From: Thalassotalea euphylliae
GTDB taxonomy: Bacteria > Pseudomonadota > Gammaproteobacteria > Enterobacterales > Alteromonadaceae
Assembly: GCF_003390395.1 (NCBI RefSeq)
Contig: NZ_QUOV01000001.1
Span: 1,736,001 to 1,800,000, forward strand
Direction: 5' to 3'
DNA length: 64,000 bases
Numbering within the stretch: the stretch's first letter is position 1; each line of letters begins with the position of its first letter. The position numbers and the translations under genes were made by a program. The notes beneath the pieces are model-generated. The model was not told the origin of the DNA. It was given only the letters and a program-made list of their open reading frames with translations, and did no database searches. Positions 9,510-18,537 of the stretch are shown piece by piece.

Positions 9510-10793
9510 GTGAAAATTGCAGACACTAGCGGACAGGATGTCGTCCTGACGCCAAAATCCAATAAAAAAACGTGGCTAGTAAGCGGTTTATCCGTTGCCA
9601 CTATTCTTGTTTTATTTTTCTTAGCAGCTCCTGCGATCAGCAGTTGGTCGTCAGGTGAAGCCAGTATTGCGCGCGACAGGCTGCGTATCGCCACCGTTGA
9701 ACGCGGCGACTTAGTCAGAGATTTATCTGTGCAAGGGCGAGTCGTTGCTGCGGTTAGCCCAAGGCTTTATGCAACAGGACAAGGCACAATTACTTTTTCC
9801 GTTGATGCCGGCGATGAAGTGTCTAAAGGTCAAGTGCTGGCGAGTATCGACAGCCCTGAATTAACCAATGAGCTGAAACAAGAGCAAGCGAGCCTAGAGC
9901 AGCAGAAACTCGAACTCGAACGACAAAAAATTCAGGCAAGAAAGCAGGCGCTAGAAGACCAAAAATCGGTAGACATGGCTAAAGTCACTTTAGTGGCGGC
10001 AGACCGAGAAAAGCGTCGTGCAGACAAAGCCTACGAATTTAAGTCCATCAGCCAAATTGATTTCGAAAAAGCGCAAGACGATCTACAAAACGCACAGTTT
10101 GTTTTTCAACACGCAGAGCAAGATGCTGCCCTAAACGCCGAAAGCTTAGCATTTGAGATTAAAACCAACCAACTGCAAGTTGACCGCCAAGCGCTTTTGG
10201 TTAAAGAGCTGCAACGTAAAGTTGATGAGTTGATACTGCGTTCCCCCGTAAGCGGCATCGTGGGTAACTTGGCGGTAAAACAAAAGAACCAAGTTAGCCG
10301 TGACCAGCCTATTCTAAGCGTTGTCGATTTATCTGAATTTGAACTCGAAGTGTTTATACCCGAAAGCTACGCCGATGACTTAGCCATTGGTATGGCAGCT
10401 GAGGTAACCGTTAATGGCGAAACGTATGCGGCTAACTTAGTTACTATCTCGCCCGAAATCGAGAACAATCAAGTAACTGGGCGTGTACGTTTTGCCGCCT
10501 CAGACACTTCACAACCACCTGGCCTGCGCCAAAACCAGCGCTTAACCACTCGTATATTGATGGAGCGAAAAGCTGATGTGCTAATGGTGCGCCGTGGTCA
10601 ATTTTTAGAAAGCTCAAGCGGACGATTTGCCTTCAAAGTTATCGGCGATAGCGCTGAAAAAGTGACAATTGTCACCGGTGCACGCAGTTTGTCTATGGTG
10701 GAAATTAGCAGCGGCCTTGCTGTTGGTGACCAAATTATTGTTTCCAGTACTGACCAGTTCAACGATGCCAGCAAAATTCTGTTAACGAATTAA
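9510..10793 (+). CDS. Periplasmic adaptor subunit of an ABC exporter (HlyD/MacA-like)
   Basis: Membrane-fusion protein of 427 residues. It has one N-terminal membrane helix (about 21-42), a biotinyl-lipoyl half-domain (GDEVSKGQVLASIDSPEL), a long coiled-coil hairpin rich in Q/E/K (about 120-230), the second lipoyl half (LRSPVSGIVGNL) and a beta-barrel/membrane-proximal C-terminal part. The start is GTG at 9510, a few bases after GGGAAAG. It heads a four-gene set with an ATPase and two FtsX-type permeases, resembling MacAB or YknXYZ arrangements. It would link the inner-membrane pump to a TolC-type outer-membrane channel, which is not encoded nearby. Confidence 0.88.
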   Translation: MKIADTSGQDVVLTPKSNKKTWLVSGLSVATILVLFFLAAPAISSWSSGEASIARDRLRIATVERGDLVRDLSVQGRVVAAVSPRLYATGQGTITFSVDAGDEVSKGQVLASIDSPELTNELKQEQASLEQQKLELERQKIQARKQALEDQKSVDMAKVTLVAADREKRRADKAYEFKSISQIDFEKAQDDLQNAQFVFQHAEQDAALNAESLAFEIKTNQLQVDRQALLVKELQRKVDELILRSPVSGIVGNLAVKQKNQVSRDQPILSVVDLSEFELEVFIPESYADDLAIGMAAEVTVNGETYAANLVTISPEIENNQVTGRVRFAASDTSQPPGLRQNQRLTTRILMERKADVLMVRRGQFLESSSGRFAFKVIGDSAEKVTIVTGARSLSMVEISSGLAVGDQIIVSSTDQFNDASKILLTN

Positions 10794-10823
10794 CCGCTTG
10801 TTATAGCAAAGAAAATATTACGC

Positions 10824-10848
10824 AGGCTGGTAATACGCTTACCAGCCT
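10824..10848 (+). other. Intra-operon hairpin between adaptor and ATPase genes
   Basis: A perfect 10-bp stem (AGGCTGGTAA/TTACCAGCCT) with loop TACGC sits in the 92-bp gap. No T-run follows, so it is more likely an mRNA-processing or stability element, or a leaky attenuator, than a full terminator. Confidence 0.5.
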
Positions 10849-10885
10849 CTGCTCAAAAGAAAACGACACAAGAAGGAAGAATATC

Positions 10886-11611
10886 ATGCTCACCATGACC
10901 AATATAAAAAAGGTATTTCGCACTGAAGTAGTCGAAACACATGCGCTTCGTGACTTTAATTTGCAGGTAAATGAAGGTGAATTTGTTGCCGTAACTGGCC
11001 CATCAGGCTCAGGTAAAACAACCTTTCTCAACATTGCTGGCATGTTAGAAACCTTTAACAGCGGAAGTTATGTGCTTGATGGCGAAGACGTTAGCCACCT
11101 CAACGACAATCAGCGTAGCAAACTGCGCAATGAAAAAATTGGCTTTATTTTTCAAAGCTACAATCTGATCCCTGATCTTAACTTGTTCGACAATGTCGAT
11201 GTACCGTTGCGTTATCGCGGTTTTAACGCCAAAGAGCGCAAGTCGCGAATTGAAGAAAGCCTTGAAATTGTCGGTTTAGCGAGCCGAATGAAGCACCTGC
11301 CTTCGCAGCTCTCTGGTGGTCAACAACAACGTGTCGCAATTGCTAGAGCACTAGCTGGTAAGCCAAGATTTTTGCTGGCTGATGAACCAACCGGCAACTT
11401 AGATTCTGCGATGGCACAAAGTGTGATGGAGCTACTGAAAAATATTAACAAAGCAGGAACCACCATTGTCATGGTTACCCATGATCCGCACCTAGCAACA
11501 CAGGCTACGCGCAATATTTTTGTTAAAGATGGCCAAGTGAGCGATATCGATACCGAGCAAGTTGTGGCAAGTGCAGCAGATGTGGTCGCTATGCCAGCTG
11601 CACAAGCTTAG
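10886..11611 (+). CDS. ABC transporter ATPase (MacB/LolD type)
   Basis: ATP-binding subunit of 241 residues. Walker A is GPSGSGKT at 38-45, the Q-loop lies around 90, the signature LSGGQQQR is at 142-149, Walker B FLLADE is at 162-167, and the switch histidine is in VTHD near 199. Sequence and length fit the LolD/MacB/FtsE-like class that drives mechanotransmission permeases rather than channel importers. A strong AAGGAAG site precedes the ATG. The 30-residue tail is Ala/Val-rich and of no known role. It partners with the two permeases downstream. Confidence 0.93.
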   Translation: MLTMTNIKKVFRTEVVETHALRDFNLQVNEGEFVAVTGPSGSGKTTFLNIAGMLETFNSGSYVLDGEDVSHLNDNQRSKLRNEKIGFIFQSYNLIPDLNLFDNVDVPLRYRGFNAKERKSRIEESLEIVGLASRMKHLPSQLSGGQQQRVAIARALAGKPRFLLADEPTGNLDSAMAQSVMELLKNINKAGTTIVMVTHDPHLATQATRNIFVKDGQVSDIDTEQVVASAADVVAMPAAQA

Positions 11612-11667
11612 CGGTAGAAAAAACAACCACTAGAGAACATTTACTAAGAAAAATAACAGGAGGCAAT

Positions 11668-12984
11668 ATGTTTGGTTATTACCTAAAACTTGCCGTGAAA
11701 AGCATTAAAAAGAATGCACTGCTAAGCATGCTAATGGTGCTTGCTATCGCCTTAGGCATAGGGGCGAGCATGACCACAATCACCGTAAACTATTTAATGT
11801 CGGCCAACCCCATTCCGGATAAAAGCACGCAGCTTTTTTACGTGCAGGTTGACAGCTGGGATCCGCACAATGCATTTAATGATGACAATGGCGATCCACC
11901 GAATCAAATTACTTGGACAGAAGCTAATAACTTGTTCAACGCGCAACAAGCAAGCAAACAAGTCGTAATGGCAAAGTCAGGCGGCATTATTGTTCCTGAG
12001 AATCAAGATATTAACCCGTTTCAAGCGTCAATTCGTCTAACCACGGGTGATTTCTTTGCCATGTTCGACACACCGTTTTTGTTTGGCGGTGGTTGGCAAC
12101 TCGCGACTGATCAGCAGCGAGAGCAGGTGATTGTATTAACTAAGCGCATTAACGATAAGTTGTTCGGCGGTGAGAACTCGATTGGCCGCACGGTATTGCT
12201 TGCAGGACAAAACTACAAAGTTGTTGGTGTGCTTGATGCTTGGCAGCCCATGCCGAAGTTCTACGATGTTAACAACGGCGCATTTGATGAAAGCGAAGAA
12301 GTGTTTATTCCATTTTTCTTAAAGGAAACCTACGAGCTGCCTAACTGGGGCAACACCAACTGCTGGAAAAGCCCTGAAGGTGAAGGGTTTAAAGCGTTTT
12401 TGCAATCTGAGTGTATAAACTACCAGATGTGGGTTCAGCTAAACAGCGAGCAAGAAAAGACAGATTATCTGGCGTTTCTAAACAACTATGTGAGTGAGCA
12501 AAAAGCCTTAGGGCGTTTTCCAAGAGACATGAATAACCAATTGCTAGACGTGATGGGCTGGATGGAAAACCAACAAGTGGTAGAGGACGACGCCAAAATG
12601 ATGATGTGGATGTCGTTTATGTTTTTGGTTGTGTGTTTGCTTAATACCGTAGGCTTGCTGCTTGCCAAATTTATGGGTAAATCAGCCGAAATTGGCTTGC
12701 GCCGTGCCATTGGTGCGTCGAAACGCGATGTATTTATACAGCACATTATTGAGGCCGCAACTATAGGTTTGCTCGGGGGCTTGCTGGGCCTAGCGCTGGC
12801 AATGTTTGGCTTAGTTGGTATCAAGACCTTATACGGTGACTTTGTCGAAAATTTAGTGTCGCTTGACTGGGTGATGGCATTTACTGGCATTGGTATTGCC
12901 ATAGTTGCCAGTGTATTAGCGGGTTTATACCCAACTTGGCGAGCATGCAATATTGCACCTGCGACGCAGCTAAGCAGCCAATAG
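11668..12984 (+). CDS. ABC transporter permease, MacB/FtsX type (first)
   Basis: Inner-membrane permease of 438 residues with the type VII topology: one N-terminal helix (about 18-38), a large periplasmic domain (about 45-305) containing a MacB_PCD-like segment, then three C-terminal helices (about 312-333, 363-388 and 403-425) forming the FtsX domain, with the conserved EIGLRRAIGAS cytoplasmic motif. The AGGAGG binding site is strong. The paired second permease follows 39 bp later. Such heterodimers extrude peptides, lipids or drugs by mechanotransmission. The substrate here is unknown. Confidence 0.9.
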   Translation: MFGYYLKLAVKSIKKNALLSMLMVLAIALGIGASMTTITVNYLMSANPIPDKSTQLFYVQVDSWDPHNAFNDDNGDPPNQITWTEANNLFNAQQASKQVVMAKSGGIIVPENQDINPFQASIRLTTGDFFAMFDTPFLFGGGWQLATDQQREQVIVLTKRINDKLFGGENSIGRTVLLAGQNYKVVGVLDAWQPMPKFYDVNNGAFDESEEVFIPFFLKETYELPNWGNTNCWKSPEGEGFKAFLQSECINYQMWVQLNSEQEKTDYLAFLNNYVSEQKALGRFPRDMNNQLLDVMGWMENQQVVEDDAKMMMWMSFMFLVVCLLNTVGLLLAKFMGKSAEIGLRRAIGASKRDVFIQHIIEAATIGLLGGLLGLALAMFGLVGIKTLYGDFVENLVSLDWVMAFTGIGIAIVASVLAGLYPTWRACNIAPATQLSSQ

Positions 12985-13023
12985 TTGGCCAGCAACAAAG
13001 AAGCATAAAATAGGAGCAACAAA

Positions 13024-14238
13024 ATGCTTACATTAGGACCTATATTTCGCGCCTTGTTGCGCAATAAAGTTGGCGCACTGCTGATAGCGATACAAATCGC
13101 CTTTACCATGGCGATTATTGTCAACTCTGTATTTATCATTATTGAGCGCAGCCAAGAAACTAAGCGACCCAGTGGCATTGACGAAGCGAATTCGTTTTTC
13201 GTGAACAGCAGTGGATTTTCTGAAAACTTTAGCGCCAAAGCGACCATTGAAGAAGACTTAGCCAATATTCGCGCGCTACCTGGGGTGATTGATGCAATTC
13301 AGATCAATGCGATTCCGGTGAGTGGCAGTGGCTGGTCAATGGGCTTACAAACCGAACCCGGCGCCGAGCATGACGGCGTTGGTACTGCGGTTTATATGGT
13401 TGATGAACGCGGTATTAACGCGCTTGATGTGCAGTTACTCGCCGGTGAGAATTTTAGCGCGTCTGATATCCGCTGGCGTGGCAATAGCGCAAGCGATTGG
13501 CCGGATAAAATTATTGTGACAGAGGCAATGGCAAAGCGTTTGTTTCCCGACCTAGATTACGCTCAAACCATAGGTAAAACGGTTTATATCAATGACACTG
13601 AACCAATGATCATCACTGGCGTTATCGATAAACTCCAGGCACCATGGGTGGGTTGGAATAACGTTGATAATTCGTTCTTGTCGCCAGAGTATTTAGAACG
13701 CGACTCAAGCACTTATTTTATTCGCACAGAGGATGGCCAGCGAGATGAAATGATGAAGCAAGTTGAGGAATTGCTGTCGGCCAATAAGTCTCGTGTCGTG
13801 CAAAATATGCGCAGTGTAGACTACGTGCGAGAGCGCAGTTATCGCGGTCATAACGCGATGATTAAAATTCTGAGCACAGTGATCATTACGCTGACCATAG
13901 TGACCAGCTTAGGTATTGTTGGTTTAGCTAGTTTTAGTGTTAATCGCCGCAAAAAGCAGATCGGTATTCGTCGTGCGTTAGGGGCGACGAAGGCAGATAT
14001 TTTACGCTACTTTATGACGGAAAACCTGATCATTAGCGCTTTCGGTGTATTGCTTGGAGCGGCATTAACAATTGGCCTTAATATGGTATTGGTTAACGCC
14101 TTGTCACTGACACCCATGAGTTGGTTCTATATTCCTGTGGGTATGTTGGTGCTTTGCCTTGTTGGTCAAGCCGCAGTATTTGGGCCTGCCCGAAAAGCAA
14201 CAAGTATCGCTCCGGCAACTGCGACTAGAACGGTTTAA
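13024..14238 (+). CDS. ABC transporter permease, MacB/FtsX type (second)
   Basis: Permease of 404 residues, related in layout but not closely similar to its upstream neighbour. It has an N-terminal helix (about 17-37), a periplasmic domain, then three C-terminal helices with the QIGIRRALGATKADI cytoplasmic loop near 320. It ends with APATATRTV, a common FtsX-family C-terminus. An AGGAGC binding site lies 8 bases before the ATG. It is the last gene of the exporter operon and is followed by a hairpin at 14254. Confidence 0.9.
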   Translation: MLTLGPIFRALLRNKVGALLIAIQIAFTMAIIVNSVFIIIERSQETKRPSGIDEANSFFVNSSGFSENFSAKATIEEDLANIRALPGVIDAIQINAIPVSGSGWSMGLQTEPGAEHDGVGTAVYMVDERGINALDVQLLAGENFSASDIRWRGNSASDWPDKIIVTEAMAKRLFPDLDYAQTIGKTVYINDTEPMIITGVIDKLQAPWVGWNNVDNSFLSPEYLERDSSTYFIRTEDGQRDEMMKQVEELLSANKSRVVQNMRSVDYVRERSYRGHNAMIKILSTVIITLTIVTSLGIVGLASFSVNRRKKQIGIRRALGATKADILRYFMTENLIISAFGVLLGAALTIGLNMVLVNALSLTPMSWFYIPVGMLVLCLVGQAAVFGPARKATSIAPATATRTV

Positions 14239-14253
14239 TTCGCCAAGACAAAA

Positions 14254-14282
14254 GTGAGTGCTCGTGTTCAGCGGGTACTCAC
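14254..14282 (+). terminator. Possible terminator of exporter operon
   Basis: GTGAGT/ACTCAC outer arms with partial inner pairing form a stem 15 bases after the permease stop. There is no good T-tract, so this is a weak call. Confidence 0.35.
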
Positions 14283-14453
14283 GCTCCACCTCTTGATATA
14301 CTTTTTGACATCTAATCCGTATTTTTACGAAATTTTACACGCCAGCGCTTATCTTCTAACGCTAATTTATTTATATTGAGGCTCGTTCATTTAGGATTCA
14401 TTAATTACTCGTTAGAGTGGTTGATATCTTCTCGGTAAGGAATTGTTTTTTCT

Positions 14454-16010
14454 ATGCTTGTGCTTGCAAAGCGACTTTTTATTGCTTGCTCTTTGTTGGT
14501 TGTTTCTGGTTGTGCGACATTGCAGCTGAATAACCTATTTCAAGATTACGCGTCACAATTCCAACCTGTTCGGGCAGCACTGTCTCAAGGGAATGTTGCG
14601 AGCGCTATTCAACAGGTACCCAAAGCGCATGCAGGCGATACTAATTATCAATTATCGTTAGTCGAACAGGGGCGATTGGCCTTTTTACAAGGTGATATAA
14701 GCCAAAGTCGTTGGTGGTTTGAGCAAAGCTATCAAGCACTTGAGACACAGCGAAACCGAGCAAAGTTAAAGTTAGGTCAAGGTTTAGAGCGCGTGAATAC
14801 ATTGGTGACCAATGACAATGCTATCGCTTATCAAATGCCTGCTTATGAGCAAAGTATGATGCATGGTTACCAAGCACTTAACTATGCCTTAGCTCATGAC
14901 TTGGAAGGCGCGCTGGTTGAAGTTCGTCGCGCCAATCAGATCCAAGAAGCTGCACTAGTCCAATATGAAGATGAGCTTATTGAGGCGAATGCTGAGCGAC
15001 AAAATGTTGATTTTAGTTACCTTGATAACACTATGTCGGCATTAACAAGCAAAGCTGGGCAGATAAAAAATGGTTTTCAAAATGCCTACACATTTTATTT
15101 GTCGGGCATTTTTTATGAAGCGGCTGGCCAGCTTAACGATGCCTATATTGACTATAAAAAGGCGTTAGAAATCTTCCCGGATAATCAATATTTACAGCGC
15201 GATGTATTAAGGCTTGGTTCAGTATTAGGGATGAATAATGACCTTGAATATTACACTCAGCAGCTTGGTAAAGCGTATGTTAACCAGTTATTAAGCACTA
15301 GCGTCCTTGGCAGTGATAAAGGCAGTGAGAAAGTCGGTAAGAAAGTCGGTGAGCAAAACACTAAGCAAGGCTCATTAGACCAAAAACAAGGGCAGTTAGT
15401 TGTTGTTTATGAACAGGCACTGATTGAAGCTAAACAAGAGCAAGCAGTGCGTTTACCGATTTGGACGAGCGGAGGCGACCCAAGGTTTTACAGTGTGTCG
15501 GTGCCTAGCTACTCGAAAAGCTATGCAAAAGGCCATTCAAAAAGCTATGCAAATACAAGCGATGGGAATAATAGTGCGTCATCTCGAGCGCTTGAACTTC
15601 AACTGGGCAAAGAAACATTAACCGCTGAGACCATTGTTAATTTACAGGCGTTAGTTGCCAAACAGTTAGCAGAGAGTTTGCCGTCAATCGTGAGTCGTCA
15701 AGTGTTGCGTTTAGTGGCGAAAGAGCAAGTGCGAAGAAAGCTAAGCAAAGAGGGCGGTGATGTCGGTAATATTTTGGCTGGCTTGTATAACCTAGCGTCT
15801 GAGCGTGCCGATACACGTAGTTGGCTAACGTTACCAGGCGATGTTCAAATTATTAAAGCTGACCTGCCAGCAGGTGAGCATCAACTTAGCTTTAATCGCA
15901 AAAATATAGCGGCTAATGACACTATGGTCACTATAGCGCCTAATAAAATAACCTTAGTGGTGATCTCAGAAATTGGGCAAGTATGGCAAGTCAAACAGGC
16001 CGTGCTTTAG
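14454..16010 (+). CDS. COG3014-type outer-membrane lipoprotein
   Basis: Lipoprotein of 518 residues with a lipobox (V17-S18-G19-C20). The region of about 60-270 is rich in short alpha-helical repeats (WWFEQSYQAL, YLSGIFYEAAGQLNDAYIDYKKALEIFPDN) that look TPR-like. A low-complexity Gly/Lys/Ser stretch near 285-315 and a second near 350-375 are probably linkers. It resembles the COG3014 family, which occurs next to LpoB-like lipoproteins in Vibrio and Shewanella, as here. The molecular role is unknown, with a cell-envelope or peptidoglycan link inferred from context. It starts with AAGGAA about 12 bases before the ATG. Confidence 0.75.
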   Translation: MLVLAKRLFIACSLLVVSGCATLQLNNLFQDYASQFQPVRAALSQGNVASAIQQVPKAHAGDTNYQLSLVEQGRLAFLQGDISQSRWWFEQSYQALETQRNRAKLKLGQGLERVNTLVTNDNAIAYQMPAYEQSMMHGYQALNYALAHDLEGALVEVRRANQIQEAALVQYEDELIEANAERQNVDFSYLDNTMSALTSKAGQIKNGFQNAYTFYLSGIFYEAAGQLNDAYIDYKKALEIFPDNQYLQRDVLRLGSVLGMNNDLEYYTQQLGKAYVNQLLSTSVLGSDKGSEKVGKKVGEQNTKQGSLDQKQGQLVVVYEQALIEAKQEQAVRLPIWTSGGDPRFYSVSVPSYSKSYAKGHSKSYANTSDGNNSASSRALELQLGKETLTAETIVNLQALVAKQLAESLPSIVSRQVLRLVAKEQVRRKLSKEGGDVGNILAGLYNLASERADTRSWLTLPGDVQIIKADLPAGEHQLSFNRKNIAANDTMVTIAPNKITLVVISEIGQVWQVKQAVL

Positions 16011-16071
16011 CGACTTTAATGTTTACACAAGCTCTAGAAGAAATTTTAAGAAAAACGGAAAGGAATTAACT

Positions 16072-16671
16072 ATGAAAAAAGCGTTATTTATTGCATCAGC
16101 GTTGTCAGTAATGGTGTTAGCAGGTTGTTCAAGCAAGCAAGTTGTGAGCTATGGTGATGCAACCGCTGTTGAAACCACAGATATCAACTTTGGCTCAACT
16201 GATTTGCAAACTGTGGCGAATCAGATGACCGACTCTCTCATTGCCTCGCCGATTATTGGTTCATTAACTCAAAACAAACGCCCAGTGGTATTTGTTGAGC
16301 GTTTAAAGAACAAAACTAGCGAGCATATCGATACGGAATCCATTACCGATTCGATTTCTACTAAGGTGCTGCGCTCTGGCAAGTTCCGTTTTGTTGATAT
16401 GAGTCGTGTTGAAGCTGTGCGTAAGCAATTGAACTTTCAACAAACCGGTGGCTTAGTTGACCCAAGCAAAGCGATTCAGTTTGGTCAGCAAGTTGGCGCT
16501 GAATATATGCTATACGGCAACTTATCAAGTATTGTTAAAACTAACGAAGATAAGAAAGATGTCTACTATAAATTTACGATGCGTTTAATGGATCTAAAAA
16601 GCGGCATTATTGAGTGGGCCGATGAAACTGAGATTCGCAAAACTCGCGAGAAAGCATCGATTGGCTGGTAG
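16072..16671 (+). CDS. LpoB-like lipoprotein (penicillin-binding protein activator family)
   Basis: Lipoprotein of 199 residues with a clear lipobox (V15-LAG-C19). The mature part contains the LpoB/COG3417 pattern: RPVVFVERLKNKTSEHIDT, a SGKFRFVD strand and QQVGAEYMLYGNLSSI, ending in LMDLKSGIIEWADETEIRK. In Escherichia coli LpoB activates PBP1b from the outer membrane. Whether this paralogue does so is inferred. The start at 16072 is chosen for its AAAGGAATTAACT binding site and signal peptide. The frame is open further upstream, but that extension overlaps the previous gene. It belongs to a three-gene envelope operon. Confidence 0.85.
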   Translation: MKKALFIASALSVMVLAGCSSKQVVSYGDATAVETTDINFGSTDLQTVANQMTDSLIASPIIGSLTQNKRPVVFVERLKNKTSEHIDTESITDSISTKVLRSGKFRFVDMSRVEAVRKQLNFQQTGGLVDPSKAIQFGQQVGAEYMLYGNLSSIVKTNEDKKDVYYKFTMRLMDLKSGIIEWADETEIRKTREKASIGW

Positions 16672-16747
16672 CACTAACGCTACTTTAAGCTTTAGTATGT
16701 TGAAAGCATACGTCATTGAAAAAGCTAACTAATTAAGAGGTGAGCAA

Positions 16748-17260
16748 ATGAAGAATAATGTGAATACTCGATCTCAGGCATTGTCTTTGTTATTGCCACT
16801 GATGTTCGCTAGCATTTTGTTTGTTAGTTTAACGGGAATGGCAAAGGCGAGTGAATACCAGCGCAATCAGGCGGTGCCTGTGCAGCAAGTGCTGTTTGGT
16901 GAAGTGCTTTCGACGCGTCGCATCACTGAGCGGGAAATTCGCGAAGACCAAGCCAATGGTTGGCAGGTATTTGGTGGCGCACTCATTGGTGGCGCGATAG
17001 GTTATCAATTTGGCGATGGCTCAGGGCAAGCAATAGCGACCATTTTAGGCTCGCTATTAGGCGCCGCGGCGGCTGACAACAACCACTCTCGTAGACAAGA
17101 GCGAGTATTAGAGTTGATCGAACTCAATATTCGTATAGAAGATGGCAGTCAATATATGGTGATTCAAGATTATGACCGCCGTATGGTATTTAGTGATGGT
17201 GATGAAATACGGATGATTTACCTAGCTAACGGCAGCGTGAGAATTGATAAGCAGTTGTAG
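16748..17260 (+). CDS. Glycine-zipper (2TM) envelope protein
   Basis: Protein of 170 residues with a signal peptide (about 1-34, ending KASE). A central glycine-zipper hairpin at about 77-112 (GGALIGGAIGYQFGDGSG, then ILGSLLGAAAAD) is followed by a C-terminal beta-rich domain. This resembles SlyB/Rickettsia 17-kDa-like surface proteins, but the lipobox cysteine is absent, so it is not obviously a lipoprotein. An AAGAGGTGAG binding site precedes the ATG. It is the third gene of the COG3014/LpoB-like operon and ends before a strong terminator. Confidence 0.75.
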   Translation: MKNNVNTRSQALSLLLPLMFASILFVSLTGMAKASEYQRNQAVPVQQVLFGEVLSTRRITEREIREDQANGWQVFGGALIGGAIGYQFGDGSGQAIATILGSLLGAAAADNNHSRRQERVLELIELNIRIEDGSQYMVIQDYDRRMVFSDGDEIRMIYLANGSVRIDKQL

Positions 17261-17315
17261 CTGAAATTATACGAGTTGCGCTAATCCTATAAATTCTCCT
17301 AAACCTTTTGCGCAT

Positions 17316-17349
17316 AAAAAGCCAGACTAAGAAAGTAGTCTGGCTTTTT
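17316..17349. terminator. Bidirectional terminator
   Basis: A perfect 14-bp stem (AAAAAGCCAGACTA/TAGTCTGGCTTTTT) with a 6-base loop has T-runs on both strands. It serves the envelope operon (plus) and porin A (minus). Confidence 0.92.
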
Positions 17350-17400
17350 GTTTTATGCGTTAGCTATAGCATTTCTGCAAAGTACTGCCTTTTGGCGATA

Positions 17401-18537
17401 TTAGAATACCGTGACTAAGGCAGTGCGCACTAAGCTAGTATCTTCATTGGTTAGATCGCTATCTTGAGCGCTGAATTCTACTTTAAACGCAGCAGATTCG
17501 TGGAAGTCCCAGCGCGCACCAATTGTATAGTAGGTGTTGTCTTGCATACGGAAGTTTAAGAACTGACGAGTTAGATCAACTTGTGAAGCTAAAGGCTCTG
17601 CGGCACCAACAGGTAGCTGGTCAATAACAGAGTTAACTTCGTTTTCGACCATACCGTATGTAGCGTGAACTAAAATATCATCAAAACGGTAGCCAATGGT
17701 GGCATACATAGCTTCTTCGTTGTCGATAGTCATGGTTTCGTAGTTTTGACGTGAGTATTCTGCAATAACTAACCAATTGTTGTAGTCAATTTGAATGCCC
17801 ACTTCTGCGAAGTCCATCGTATCGTCTTCAACAGTAATCTGCTCAGCAACAAATTCAAATCCAGGCGTCGCTCGCCATGCGTTACCTAAACCATCGGCAC
17901 GAGAGTTAGGCACAGTTACTTTAGCGGACAAAAATGCTGTATGTAGGGTAAACCAATCGCGAGTTAAGGTAAGGTTAGCACCGTACATATTGTTGAAATC
18001 AACATCGATGTCATCACCAGCAATATTCATTTCCGTTGTTTCAGCACCGCCAATTACTTGGATGCTTGATTCAAATTCTCCTAATGCGAAGTTGTGGCTG
18101 ACACTAACACCGTCGTAACTTGAAAACTCGGTAGCGTAAAGACCTTCTGGTACGGTAATCCAAGGCATTGCATAAGATACGTCAAGGTATTCAGAGTACA
18201 TAAACAGTGGTGCACGCTGACGACCTACCATTACCGTTGTTTGGTCATTTAAGTTGTAGCTTAAGTATGCCCACTCAAAATCAGTTTCCCAGTCGTCTTC
18301 ACCACGAGCAATGATTTGAGCGGTTACACTAAGGCCATCGCCTAAATCTGCAGATGTTTGAAGGGCAAATAATGAGTCTTCTTTGAAGTCGACATCATCG
18401 TCATACCCCCATTGAGTATCACCACTTGATGCTTTACCAGCAACAATATTGGCAAAGCCGTTAAAGGTTAATTCAGCGTGCGCTGATGACAGAGGAAGAG
18501 CTGCTGCTAAAGCAAGCGTAACAAGAGACTTTTTCAT
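17401..18537 (-). CDS. Outer-membrane porin A of a four-copy paralogous array
   Basis: Beta-barrel porin of 378 residues. It has a signal peptide (about 1-21, ending in AHA), then the block ELTFNGFANIVAGKASSGD shared by all four paralogues, the central IDYNNWL strand motif, and a C-terminal RTALVTVF ending in Phe, which is the BAM recognition signal. The start at 18537 is chosen over an upstream in-frame ATG because AAGGAATATC precedes it and a standard signal peptide follows. Unlike porins B and C it has no binding-protein gene downstream, and it ends at the bidirectional terminator. Substrate specificity is unknown. Association of its relatives with phosphate-binding-like proteins hints at anions. 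Confidence 0.85.
   Translation of the reverse strand: MKKSLVTLALAAALPLSSAHAELTFNGFANIVAGKASSGDTQWGYDDDVDFKEDSLFALQTSADLGDGLSVTAQIIARGEDDWETDFEWAYLSYNLNDQTTVMVGRQRAPLFMYSEYLDVSYAMPWITVPEGLYATEFSSYDGVSVSHNFALGEFESSIQVIGGAETTEMNIAGDDIDVDFNNMYGANLTLTRDWFTLHTAFLSAKVTVPNSRADGLGNAWRATPGFEFVAEQITVEDDTMDFAEVGIQIDYNNWLVIAEYSRQNYETMTIDNEEAMYATIGYRFDDILVHATYGMVENEVNSVIDQLPVGAAEPLASQVDLTRQFLNFRMQDNTYYTIGARWDFHESAAFKVEFSAQDSDLTNEDTSLVRTALVTVF

Noticed and set aside
12486..13265. Long minus-strand open frame of 259 codons
   Set aside because: It is antisense to the two permease genes, which have clear motifs, binding sites and membrane topology. The antisense product shows no family features.
15973..16071. 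Upstream extension of the LpoB-like gene
   Set aside because: It overlaps the COG3014 gene end in another frame. The ATG at 16072 has a good binding site and begins a lipoprotein signal.
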